Shown piece by piece: positions 28,254 to 36,822 of a DNA stretch of 64,000 bases (positions are counted from its first letter, which is position 1; each line of letters starts with the position of its first letter). The notes under the pieces were generated by a model. It was not told the origin of the DNA, did no database searches, and saw only the letters and a program-made list of their open reading frames with translations. The position numbers and the translations under genes were made by a program. This DNA is from Spirosoma foliorum (GTDB lineage Bacteria > Bacteroidota > Bacteroidia > Cytophagales > Spirosomataceae): the NCBI RefSeq assembly GCF_014117325.1, contig NZ_CP059732.1, forward strand, positions 2,369,001-2,433,000. Direction: 5' to 3'.

Positions 28254-28614
28254 GTAATGAATTAATGAATGGAAAAGTGTTCTACAAAAGAAACGCAAAT
28301 CCAGCGCTAGGGTTAGATTAGACTGGATTTATTTTGAGTGAGTGGTAAAAATACCCTCCTTTTGTTGACTCAAATGAAACAGGTTGGTACTTGTACTTTT
28401 CGTAGAATAAGCTTTGGTAACTGCATGGCCGATTCATTTCTACAAATGAAAAAATCTGCTGTTTTACTTTATACTAATGGCTTATCGACGTTCGGTAAAT
28501 TCGGATTCGAAAGGCTTTTTATACAGTAGTTTTGTTACTTATCGAACCTTTCCCGTGGCAGTATATCAATCCATTTATAACGGATTTTCTTAGGTAGTAA
28601 TCCCTGACTAATTC
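28254..28614. other. Divergent intergenic region before the rhamnosidase gene
   Basis: About 360 AT-rich bases. TAGTTTTG at 28527-28534 matches TAnnTTTG on the plus strand, 80 bases before the rhamnosidase ATG, but no TTG stands at the right distance upstream. No gene or repeat is seen. Confidence 0.4.
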
Positions 28615-31473
28615 ATGATTTTTGTCCGGTCTAAGGCGCAGGTTATGCTGTTCATTGCCTGTATTATTACCCTCCAATTAGGGGCTAAATCGGTTGTTAT
28701 GGCCTCAGATTTAAAGCCAGTTAATCTACGTACTGAATACAAAGTAAATCCGGTGACTGATGTCGGAAAACCTCGCCTAAGTTGGGAGCTGACATCTCTA
28801 GTAAGAGGTCAGACACAGTCGGCCTATCAGCTACTGGTCGCTTCATCGCCTGAACAATTAGTTGCAGACAAAGCCGATCTCTGGAATTCTAATAAAGTCG
28901 CGGGCAATGCTACTAATCAAGTAGAATATGCGGGTAAGCCATTGGCTGCCAGGGCTATTTGTTATTGGAAGGTTCGGAGTTGGGATAAAAATGGCGAACC
29001 TGGCCCCTGGAGCGCCATTGCCAAATGGGAAATGGGCTTGCTAACTAAATCCGACTGGAAAGCCGAATGGATTGGAAATGACTTAACGGCCTTAGGAAAA
29101 GGGAAAACGTATCATCTGCCCCCCGCTCCGTTTTTCAGAAAAGAAACTCAACTGAAAGGGCTCATTAAGCGAGCACGGTTATACGTTACATCGCTTGGCT
29201 TATATGAGTTTCAGATCAATGGCAAGCGTGTTGGGAAAGACTACTTTACACCTGGCTGGACCGATTATAACAAGCGGGTTTATTATCAAACCTACGATGT
29301 TACGGCCAATCTAAAGACGGGTAAAAATGCACTGGGCGCTATTCTGTCCGATGGTTGGTATGCTGGTTATCTTGGGTACGCCTTGCTGGTAGGTAATCCC
29401 GTGGTGCGGAATTTCTATGGAAGTGTTCCATTGCTAAAGGCGCAACTGGAAGTAGACTATACCAATGGGGAGAAAGAGATCATAACTACCGACCAAAGCT
29501 GGAAGACAAATCACGGCCCAATCCTTGAAGCCGACATCTTAAATGGTGAAACGCACAATGCCAATCTCGACTTTGATAATTGGAGTATAGTTGGTTACGA
29601 TGATTCGAAATGGAAGAAAAGTGGCACTTATCCAGATAAAGCGGAACGAAAGATTGAGGTTTATCCTGGAAATCCAATTCAGGTTTTTCAGGAATTAAAG
29701 GCGAAAACTGTCACGCCAAAATCGGGTGGGAAATACCTTTTTGACTTAGGGCAAAACTTTGCAGGTGTTGTACGGCTTAAAGTTAAAGGCAACAAAGGGG
29801 ACACCATTCGATTGAAATTTGGCGAAGTGTTATTCCCAAATGGTGAACTAATGACCGAGAATTTACGGAAGGCTCGTGCTACGGACACGTATATTCTTAA
29901 GGGCAGTAAGGACGGTGAAACCTGGACTCCAAAATTTACCTATCATGGATTTCAATATGTAGAAGTTGCTGGGTTCAGAACTCCCCCAAGACTAGATGCG
30001 ATTACGGGCATTGTATTGACCTCTGCTACCCCCTCAACTGGTTCGTTCAGTACAGATAATCTACTAATTAATAAGCTGTACCAGAACATTGTGTGGACAC
30101 AACGATCCAATTATTTTGATGTTCCAACAGATTGCCCACAACGCGATGAACGACTGGGTTGGACGGGAGATGCGCAGGCTTATGTTCAGTCTGCTGCTTT
30201 CAATACTGATATTTCGGCGTTTTACACAAAATGGCTGGTTGATTTAAACGACGCACAACGAGCCGATCATTCCTATCCAATTTATGCCCCCGCGCCCAAC
30301 GTTCGCAAAACAGATACGTATTCGCCGGGTTGGTCGGAGGCTGGGATTATTTGCCCGTATACCATTTACAAAACGTACGGAGATACCCGGGTAATTCGGG
30401 AATTCTGGCCGAATATGGTGGCCTATCTCAAGTTTATGGAAGCAAAGAGTAAAGGAGACTATGTTTATAAAGAAGGCAGCTTCGAGGAAATTTCCCCTAA
30501 AGGTGGCTTTGGCGACTGGCTTTCGGTGGGGAAGAAAACACCTCCCGACATGCTGGCAACCATGTACTACGGCTACGTGGCTTCTATGATGGCCGAAATG
30601 GCCAAGGCTATCGGCAAACAGGATGAGTCGGCGTATTACACGACCATTTTTACGAAGATCAAACAGGCATTTCTGGCGCACTACACCGACGAAACCGGGA
30701 AGTTTAAAACGAATAGTGCTGCGTATGGTAATGGAGATGGCTATGTAGATGGAGACATGGGTTTTGCTGGACATACCCAAACCGCGTATGCCAATGCGAT
30801 TTACATGCATATGCTTAAACCAGACCTTACCCAAAAGGCGGGTAATTGGCTGGTAGAACTTATTAAGGCGAATAATAACAAACTCTCAACCGGCTTTTTA
30901 GGGGTGAAGCCACTATTGCCTGCCTTATCGAGTACGGGGCACAGCGATGAAGCGTACAATTTATTGTTAAGTACAGACTATCCTTCCTGGGGGTTCGAAG
31001 TGGTCAATGGTGCCAATACCATATGGGAGCGTTGGAATAGTTACATCAAGGGCAAAGGCTTCGAGAATAATGCGGGCATGAATTCCTTTAACCATTACGC
31101 CTTTGGCTCCGTAAATGAGTGGTTATTTGAGTATGCCGCCGGAATTCAGGTTGGAGAAGCTGGCTATCGAACGTTTACGATCAAACCCGAAATTGCCCGG
31201 CTGGGTATTAAGCAAGTAAAAGCAACTTACCATTCCATCAACGGAATGATTACAACCGCCTGGAAAAAAGACGGCTCTTCCATTCAGGTGCAGGTTACAG
31301 TACCTATTAATACCATAGCCACTGTTTTCATCCCAACAATAAATCCTACGACTGTTTTAGAGGCTGGCAAAGCCGTAAAAACAAATTCGGCTATAACCGT
31401 AAAAGCCTATAAAGACGGCTACTTGCCTGTTGAGATCGGCTCAGGGGTGTATCAATTCACGTCCCAGAACTAA
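28615..31473 (+). CDS. Exported alpha-L-rhamnosidase, glycoside hydrolase family 78
   Basis: A 952-residue protein with a signal segment (VMLFIACIITLQLGAKSVVMA). It follows the GH78 plan: N-terminal fibronectin-like part (LRTEYKVNPVTDVGKPRLSW), rhamnosidase N and concanavalin-like domains, an (alpha/alpha)6 catalytic barrel and a C-terminal beta domain. The conserved acidic cluster DCPQRDERLGWTGD spans residues 506-519, and the second catalytic Glu is in NTIWERW at residue 805. The enzyme releases terminal alpha-L-rhamnose from plant glycans such as pectin side chains or flavonoid glycosides, in the periplasm or outside. No other rhamnose gene is adjacent. A terminator follows at 31479-31529. 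Confidence 0.95.
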   Translation: MIFVRSKAQVMLFIACIITLQLGAKSVVMASDLKPVNLRTEYKVNPVTDVGKPRLSWELTSLVRGQTQSAYQLLVASSPEQLVADKADLWNSNKVAGNATNQVEYAGKPLAARAICYWKVRSWDKNGEPGPWSAIAKWEMGLLTKSDWKAEWIGNDLTALGKGKTYHLPPAPFFRKETQLKGLIKRARLYVTSLGLYEFQINGKRVGKDYFTPGWTDYNKRVYYQTYDVTANLKTGKNALGAILSDGWYAGYLGYALLVGNPVVRNFYGSVPLLKAQLEVDYTNGEKEIITTDQSWKTNHGPILEADILNGETHNANLDFDNWSIVGYDDSKWKKSGTYPDKAERKIEVYPGNPIQVFQELKAKTVTPKSGGKYLFDLGQNFAGVVRLKVKGNKGDTIRLKFGEVLFPNGELMTENLRKARATDTYILKGSKDGETWTPKFTYHGFQYVEVAGFRTPPRLDAITGIVLTSATPSTGSFSTDNLLINKLYQNIVWTQRSNYFDVPTDCPQRDERLGWTGDAQAYVQSAAFNTDISAFYTKWLVDLNDAQRADHSYPIYAPAPNVRKTDTYSPGWSEAGIICPYTIYKTYGDTRVIREFWPNMVAYLKFMEAKSKGDYVYKEGSFEEISPKGGFGDWLSVGKKTPPDMLATMYYGYVASMMAEMAKAIGKQDESAYYTTIFTKIKQAFLAHYTDETGKFKTNSAAYGNGDGYVDGDMGFAGHTQTAYANAIYMHMLKPDLTQKAGNWLVELIKANNNKLSTGFLGVKPLLPALSSTGHSDEAYNLLLSTDYPSWGFEVVNGANTIWERWNSYIKGKGFENNAGMNSFNHYAFGSVNEWLFEYAAGIQVGEAGYRTFTIKPEIARLGIKQVKATYHSINGMITTAWKKDGSSIQVQVTVPINTIATVFIPTINPTTVLEAGKAVKTNSAITVKAYKDGYLPVEIGSGVYQFTSQN

Positions 31474-31478
31474 GAGCG

Positions 31479-31529
31479 AAGGCTGTTAATCACGTTAAAT
31501 CTTTGAGATTTAGCGTGATTAATAGCCTT
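31479..31529 (+). terminator. Terminator hairpin after the rhamnosidase gene
   Basis: Arms of 24 bases (31479-31502, 31506-31529) around a three-base loop, complementary except for two positions, starting 5 bases after the stop. The 3' side ends in CCTTTCTC, giving only a short T-run. Confidence 0.75.
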
Positions 31530-31734
31530 TCTCAAAAGACGAATATGAGTAAATAGTGGTTCTTGTAGAAGTTTGAGTAACTCTTCTCAATTTATATACA
31601 TACAGCAACTATTGCCGTTACTAAAGTGAAAAACGCCATTTCTTATCGGCTATAGTACCGTAATCGCCACAAATTTTCTAAACTTTGTGGCATTAAGGAC
31701 CCATTTCGCGTTATTTGGGTACCATTCGAATTGT

Positions 31735-32679
31735 ATGTCTATGAAATTAGTACCGGCTATGTTTTGCATAGCGTTTTTTTGCCTGCCTAATGTGCAAGCG
31801 CAACGTCGCGGTAATTCACAATTTATTCCGTTTTCTGAAGTGGGTATCGCTGGAGGAGCGTCATTCTATTTGGGAGAATTGGCGCCACCCAATCAAGCGT
31901 TTCAAAGTTTTTCATTGTCACCCCGCTGGAACGTAGGAGGGAGCTTTACCCGTCATCTTACCCCCAGCTTTTCTGCTCGGGCATCCTTAACCCTAATTCG
32001 ATTGGCTGGAGATGATTACACATTTAATAAAGACGAACCGAATGGGCATCCCGCTCAATTTCAGCGGAATCTTCACTTCCGGAATGACCTTAAAGAGTTA
32101 GCGTTGAGTGGTATCTATCAATTTATTCCTGAGGGCCGTCGGCCAAACCAACGCCCAGCCTTTACCCCCTATCTGACGCTTGGTGTAGCGCTGGTGGCAC
32201 ACAATCCTAAAGCAAGGACGCCTGTCAATGCAGATGGTTCTTTAGGGGACTGGGTTGCTTTGCAACCACTGGGCACCGAAGGGCAAGGGCAGCCTGGTTA
32301 CGCTAAGCCCTATTCGTTGCTTACAGCCGCCATACCGGTTGGCGCAGGCATGCGCTGGCAACTTACGGAAAGCCTGAATTTGGCCGCCGAACTCAGTTTT
32401 CGCTACACGTTTACGGATTATCTCGATGATGTAAGTGGCTTTTATCCAAATCCGGGCGATTTGCCATCGGCCTTGTCAGCTACAATGTCAGATCGACGGG
32501 CTGAACCAATTGCTGCTCGTACGGGCGATGACCGAACTAAGGCCTTATCAACCTTATATGCTGTTTCCCCGGATGTCAGGCGAGGGCTACCGGGTAATGA
32601 TTTTTATATACTGGCCCAACTTTCCATTCATTACCTGATTCCGCCATCCGTTATCAAATGCCCGACTTTTCGGCGATAG
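31735..32679 (+). CDS. DUF6089-like outer-membrane beta-barrel protein
   Basis: From the ATG at 31735 (or 31741) the product has about 314 residues, a Sec signal ending in NVQAQ, and a body typical of DUF6089 proteins: EVGIAGGASFYLGELAPPN near the start, alternating hydrophobic strands, and LAAELSFRYTFTDYLDDVSG in the second half. These are thought to be outer-membrane barrels of 10-12 strands; no substrate is known. The frame is open to 31687 but that extension lies in a region with a small palindrome (CCACAAA...TTTGTGG) and is probably leader. It converges on the DUF6886 gene. Confidence 0.85.
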   Translation: MSMKLVPAMFCIAFFCLPNVQAQRRGNSQFIPFSEVGIAGGASFYLGELAPPNQAFQSFSLSPRWNVGGSFTRHLTPSFSARASLTLIRLAGDDYTFNKDEPNGHPAQFQRNLHFRNDLKELALSGIYQFIPEGRRPNQRPAFTPYLTLGVALVAHNPKARTPVNADGSLGDWVALQPLGTEGQGQPGYAKPYSLLTAAIPVGAGMRWQLTESLNLAAELSFRYTFTDYLDDVSGFYPNPGDLPSALSATMSDRRAEPIAARTGDDRTKALSTLYAVSPDVRRGLPGNDFYILAQLSIHYLIPPSVIKCPTFRR

Positions 32680-32749
32680 GTAGTGGTAAACTATTACATT
32701 GATTAGTAGAGTCAATAATTGTACTATGTTTAAAGACTGTTGCTTTTTG

Positions 32750-32821
32750 CCAATCAGACGATAGGAGGAATTTTAAACTTAACCCATGGGAACTTTGATA
32801 TTCCTCCTATCGTCTGATTGG
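32750..32821. repeat. Inverted repeat between convergent genes
   Basis: Perfect 22-base arms (32750-32771 and 32800-32821, starting CCAATCAGACGATAGGAGGA) enclose 28 bases. On both strands the stem is followed within a few bases by a T- or A-run (TTTTT before, AAAA after), so it fits a bidirectional terminator for the DUF6089 and DUF6886 genes. Confidence 0.85.
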
Positions 32822-32842
32822 TAAAACAAGCAATTCTACTGT

Positions 32843-33373
32843 TCAAGATTCAGGTATTGCATTTCGCATTCGGATCAAGGAAAATTGCAATGTAGACTCA
32901 GCTACTTCCCGAGCTAACGGCCACAGCGTTTCTACAAAGCGCACCTCAATAGTTCTCTTTTCTAATTCCTCTAAACAATTTTTTATAATTCGCATGGATA
33001 AAGGTGTTTCACTTTGGTAAGAGACATAATAGCCAGCGCCTTCGTCAAGTAACACAAAATTATCCGGCCGAAATTCGTAACAATAAAGCTGGGCTTGTTC
33101 TATTTTCTCACGCCATTTATTTTCCAGCACGACGACAAACGATGCAGGCGTATTGCCTAGAAATTTTTCCTTGTCAACTTCTGACGTACTGTCTTTGGAA
33201 TAAAACGTTACTCTTGGGCAATCTCTAGGAAACAGGTAATTGTGCAAGAGCGTCTCGGTAATTGCAAACACGACATCCCCATGAATAGAATCAAAATGAG
33301 ACGGAGAAGGTTTGGGTTCGAAAACCTTAATAGTGGGGTCTTCGCTGATGTGAACTAATCGATTAGGCTGCAC
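32843..33373 (-). CDS. DUF6886-family protein
   Basis: About 176 residues from the GTG at 33373; the frame is open to a TTG at 33460, but the first 29 residues do not look conserved and the family normally starts shortly before LVHISED. Recognisable parts are HISEDPTIKVFEPKPSPSHF, a PRDCPRVTFY segment, LLDEGAGYYVS and the end ETLWPLAREVAESTLQFSLIRMRNA, which I know from DUF6886 proteins of Bacillus and Bacteroidota. The family is small, cytoplasmic and without assigned function. It follows the CocE-type gene on the same strand with a gap of at most 96 bases, so the two may be co-transcribed. Confidence 0.75.
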   Translation of the reverse strand: MQPNRLVHISEDPTIKVFEPKPSPSHFDSIHGDVVFAITETLLHNYLFPRDCPRVTFYSKDSTSEVDKEKFLGNTPASFVVVLENKWREKIEQAQLYCYEFRPDNFVLLDEGAGYYVSYQSETPLSMRIIKNCLEELEKRTIEVRFVETLWPLAREVAESTLQFSLIRMRNAIPES

Positions 33374-33468
33374 GAGTTGGGGCGTTCGGCTTGGATAGAT
33401 GATTATAAACTCAGACCATGTTGATTGATTATACAGGACAAAGGCAGAGTAATTGCCCAAAAACGTCT

Positions 33469-35295
33469 TTACTTTCCAACCACGCTCAGCTCCAGATGTG
33501 ATGGATAGGCAGCCGAGCGGAAAATGGTGTGGGTGGCTTTTTGGTAATCGCTCTCTTTTGCTTCAAAAATGTTTGGAACAAACTTTTGCGGATTCCGGTC
33601 GATGATCGGGAACCAGGTACTCTGAACTTGCACCATCATTTTATGGCCTTTCCGGAACACATGGTTAATGGAATGGAGATCAATCGAATAGGCTTCAGTC
33701 TTGTTGGGCTGAATGGCTTCCGGCTTTTCAAAACTAGTACGGAATCGGCCCCGGAACACATCATTCGCTACCATCAATTGATAACCACTCATGGCGAGTT
33801 GCTTCGGATCGTGGGCTGGATACACATCGATCAGCTTGACAACCCAATCGGCGTCGCTACCCGTTGTCGCGGCAAATAATTTAGCCAATACTTCGCCTGT
33901 TACCGTTATATCTTCGGTCAAAGCATCCGTTTCCCAGGACAGCACATCAGGGCGATTGTGTACAAATCGCTGATCTTCAGTAAGCCAGGTGCGCCAGCGA
34001 GAACCTGGTCCGTAAGTAGCTTCAATTGGGCGCGTGCGATAGGGGACAGGGTGCGCTGGATCAGACACATACGCATCGGAACCAGTTGTTGCTTTTGGTG
34101 CATCGAACGATAGTTTACCGTTGGACTGAAAATACAGGTTACGCTTCGAGGCTTCTTTAGGGGGCCAGGTTTCATAGCGTTTCCATGTATTTGAACCTGT
34201 TTGAAACGTAACGGCTTCGGCAAAATTCCCAGAACCTTTCCCTTTGAGATAGTACGCAAACCAGGGTGCCTGAATCTCCTTTCGGAAGGTTACCGATGTG
34301 GCTGTGTCGAATTTGATATTTCCTAAGGTGCTACCGTCGCTTCGGCCCCAACCACCATGATTCCAGGGACCCGCTACCAGAAAGTTTTTGTGTGCCTGAT
34401 CCTGCTTTTCCCAAAGTTGGTAGGCTTTCAGGGGGCCGTAAAAATCTTCCTGATCCCACCAGCCTGCTACATTCATAGTCGGTATTTTAGGGCTACTATC
34501 AATGCGATTAATGAGCGATTGTTTCTGCCAGAATGAATCGTAGTTCGGGTGTTTGACGAAGTCGTTCCAGGTCGGTAGTTTTCCGTTGAAATACAACTTG
34601 TTAGCGTTCGAAAGCGGACCTAATTTCAAATACCAGTCGTAGGTGTCGTAATTGGGAAACGGAAACAACGAATCTGTTTTGGTGGCCTCTTCCATGAAGG
34701 CATATTCAAAGCCATAGCTCAACCGAAACGCTCCGTTATGATGAAAATCGTCTCCCAGAAACATGTCAGAGGGGGTTGCCTGCTCCGAAACGGCCACCAG
34801 AGCGGGGTGTGGGTCAATAGCGGCAATAGCCGTAGTCCAGCCTGCGTATGAAATCCCATACATGCCCACCTTTTTGTTGTTGTTCGGAACATTCGCAAGC
34901 AACCACTCAATGGTATCGTAGGTGTCCGTACTTTCGTCGATAGCTTTTGAGTTTTTCTTATCTCGGGTAAAGCGCTGCATCTCGAACGTGCCTTCCGATT
35001 TGTAGCGCCCACGAATGTCTTGATAAACAAAGATATAGCCATCGTCGGCCATGTCTTTTACGTATTGGATACGATCGGGAGTTGGCGTTTCGCTAACACC
35101 ATATGGCGTGCGTGTCAGCAGAAAAGGCAGCGCTTCTTTACTGTTTTTGAGCGTGTAAATCACTGTATTCAACCGAACGCCATCGCGCATCGGGATCATG
35201 ACTTCCTGCCGTTCGTAGGAACTGGGTGTTTGGGCGATGGCCTGTAGAGAGTAGTTAAGCAGGAAAATGGCGAAATAGAGGAGATGTTTTGGCAT
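33469..35295 (-). CDS. CocE/NonD-family serine hydrolase, exported
   Basis: A 608-residue protein with a Sec signal (cleavage after SLQAIAQ). It has the S15/CocE fold: an alpha/beta hydrolase core with PMRDGVRLNTVIY, the DIRGRYKSEG segment, the nucleophile elbow GISYAG with Ser149, a later catalytic Asp in NVAGWWDQED and His in GPWNHGGWG, then a C-terminal jelly-roll domain (about 370-600). Relatives are X-Pro dipeptidyl-peptidases, cocaine esterase and alpha-amino-acid ester hydrolases; those with a signal peptide and WWDQED are usually the latter. Substrate is not determined. The DUF6886 gene follows. Confidence 0.92.
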   Translation of the reverse strand: MPKHLLYFAIFLLNYSLQAIAQTPSSYERQEVMIPMRDGVRLNTVIYTLKNSKEALPFLLTRTPYGVSETPTPDRIQYVKDMADDGYIFVYQDIRGRYKSEGTFEMQRFTRDKKNSKAIDESTDTYDTIEWLLANVPNNNKKVGMYGISYAGWTTAIAAIDPHPALVAVSEQATPSDMFLGDDFHHNGAFRLSYGFEYAFMEEATKTDSLFPFPNYDTYDWYLKLGPLSNANKLYFNGKLPTWNDFVKHPNYDSFWQKQSLINRIDSSPKIPTMNVAGWWDQEDFYGPLKAYQLWEKQDQAHKNFLVAGPWNHGGWGRSDGSTLGNIKFDTATSVTFRKEIQAPWFAYYLKGKGSGNFAEAVTFQTGSNTWKRYETWPPKEASKRNLYFQSNGKLSFDAPKATTGSDAYVSDPAHPVPYRTRPIEATYGPGSRWRTWLTEDQRFVHNRPDVLSWETDALTEDITVTGEVLAKLFAATTGSDADWVVKLIDVYPAHDPKQLAMSGYQLMVANDVFRGRFRTSFEKPEAIQPNKTEAYSIDLHSINHVFRKGHKMMVQVQSTWFPIIDRNPQKFVPNIFEAKESDYQKATHTIFRSAAYPSHLELSVVGK

Positions 35296-35433
35296 TGAGT
35301 GAAGTGTCTGGGAGTGAAGAGCTAAATATAGAAAACACAGGGCTACTTTTCGCAGGAATCGTGTTCTGGCGTTTTAATTCGGCATAAATGTTTAGTAAGC
35401 GTTATTTTTGTGATTCAAGATTCAGATTAATAT

Positions 35434-35555
35434 GAGTGATGTCAGGTTCTTAAACCTGACGCTAAAGGTTTCTCAAAACCTTTAATTGTCTAAGAAGTGC
35501 TAAAATCGGTTTTAAGAAACCTCACGATGTCAGGTTTAAGAACCTGACATCACTC
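35434..35555. repeat. Nested inverted repeat (REP-like), element B
   Basis: Perfect 27-base outer arms (35434-35460 and 35529-35555). Each arm holds its own palindrome, GTCAGGTTCTTAAACCTGAC. A further inner pair (AGGTTTCTCAAAACC and a near-complement) extends the fold towards the centre. It lies in the divergent gap between the CocE-type gene and holA. Confidence 0.9.
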
Positions 35556-35595
35556 AGCACTACCAGTTGCCAAATACCATAAACCGAATACCGTT

Positions 35596-36630
35596 TTGAT
35601 TCCTGCTGTTGATGCTCTTCTGAAAGATATCCGTAACAAACGGATTGCCCCTGTGTATCTGATTCATGGCGATGAACCCTATTATATTGATCGGATCGCT
35701 GAGGAACTTGAAAAAGTGGCTGTTCCAGTTGCTGAGCGAGGATTCAATCAGTTTGTCCTGTTCGGGAAAGATACGGATGCCGGGGCCGTTCTGAACTACG
35801 CCCGACGCTATCCATTCATGGCCGAGCGGCAGTTGGTGCTCGTGAAAGAAGCCCAGCAGATGAATGGCATCAACGATAAATCGGCACAGACACTGTTCGA
35901 AGATTACGCGCTGAATCCGCTTTCTAGTACCATTTTGATGCTCTGTTATACACGGGAAGACGGCAAGCCAGCCCTCGACGAGCGTAAAGCCTGGGTGAAG
36001 GCGTTTGGGGCCAAAGGAAAACTGTTGGGTGTTAAAAAGCTATACGACAACAAGATACCCGATTGGGTGGGCGAGTACTGCCGCGAACAGGGGGCCAAAG
36101 TTAGCCCTAAAGCCTGTCAGCTCCTGGCCGATCACATTGGCAACGACCTTAAACGGTTGGCGAGCGAAATCGACAAAATTCTGATTAATCTCCATGTGGG
36201 CGAAGAGATCTCGGCCGCAACCGTTGAGCGATTAGTCGGGATTAGTAAAGAATACAATGTTTTTGAGCTGCAAAAAGCCCTTATCCAACGCGATGTGGTG
36301 AAGGCGAATCAGATCGTTGATTATTTCGGGCGAAACCCGAAAGACAATCCATTAGTCGTCATTCTGTCACAACTTTTTGGCTATTTCAGTAAGGTCTTAT
36401 TGGTGCAGGCATCTAAAGATCAGAGCGATAAAGGACTGGCCCCACTACTCGGCGTAAATCCGTTTTTCGTGAAAGATTACCAGTCGGCAGCCCGTACATT
36501 TCCGCTTCCCAAAGTAGCCTCCATTATTCACGCCATCCGGAGGGCCGATGCCCAAAGCAAAGGAATTGACACGCCAACCATGAGCGAGAGCGATATTCTA
36601 CGCGAATTAGTCTTTGAGATTCTGCACTAG
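35596..36630 (+). CDS. holA: DNA polymerase III subunit delta
   Basis: A 344-residue protein whose start VYLIHGDEPYYIDRIAEELE is the P-loop-like N-terminal strand of HolA; the middle has LADHIGNDLKRLASEIDKIL and the C-terminal collar domain ends in LRELVFEIL. HolA opens the sliding clamp within the clamp loader. The start is TTG at 35596; no ATG or GTG lies upstream in frame near it, and the next codons match the family's usual first residues, so TTG is likely used. The start directly follows a repeat-like sequence at 35575-35593. A strong terminator follows. Confidence 0.95.
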   Translation: MIPAVDALLKDIRNKRIAPVYLIHGDEPYYIDRIAEELEKVAVPVAERGFNQFVLFGKDTDAGAVLNYARRYPFMAERQLVLVKEAQQMNGINDKSAQTLFEDYALNPLSSTILMLCYTREDGKPALDERKAWVKAFGAKGKLLGVKKLYDNKIPDWVGEYCREQGAKVSPKACQLLADHIGNDLKRLASEIDKILINLHVGEEISAATVERLVGISKEYNVFELQKALIQRDVVKANQIVDYFGRNPKDNPLVVILSQLFGYFSKVLLVQASKDQSDKGLAPLLGVNPFFVKDYQSAARTFPLPKVASIIHAIRRADAQSKGIDTPTMSESDILRELVFEILH

Positions 36631-36644
36631 ATGAAAACTTGTTG

Positions 36645-36685
36645 AAACACAAAAAGCCACTGACTATCAGTGGCTTTTTGTGTTT
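36645..36685 (+). terminator. Rho-independent terminator of holA
   Basis: Perfect 19-base arms (36645-36663 and 36667-36685) around a three-base loop; the GC core is AGCCACTGA and the T-run lies inside and after the right arm. It starts 14 bases after the stop. Confidence 0.9.
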
Positions 36686-36761
36686 TTGCCCGGTGGGGTT
36701 TAACAAAATTATCAGTCAATAACTCGAAAATAAGACGTCATCTCATATTTTTAGTTAATAT

Positions 36762-36776
36762 TGCAACGTTGTTGCA
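36762..36776 (+). promoter_or_regulatory. Possible operator before the TonB-dependent receptor
   Basis: TGCAAC-GTT-GTTGCA, a perfect 6-base inverted repeat, 46 bases before the ATG at 36823 and just downstream of the near-consensus -7 element TATTTTTA at 36745. Position and form suit a repressor site, plausibly of the Fur/Zur family given the receptor's probable metal role; the identity of the regulator is inference. Confidence 0.45.
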
Positions 36777-36822
36777 TAAATGATCTTGAGGGGACCTTGA
36801 AATCAGATTGGGGAAAAGCTTG

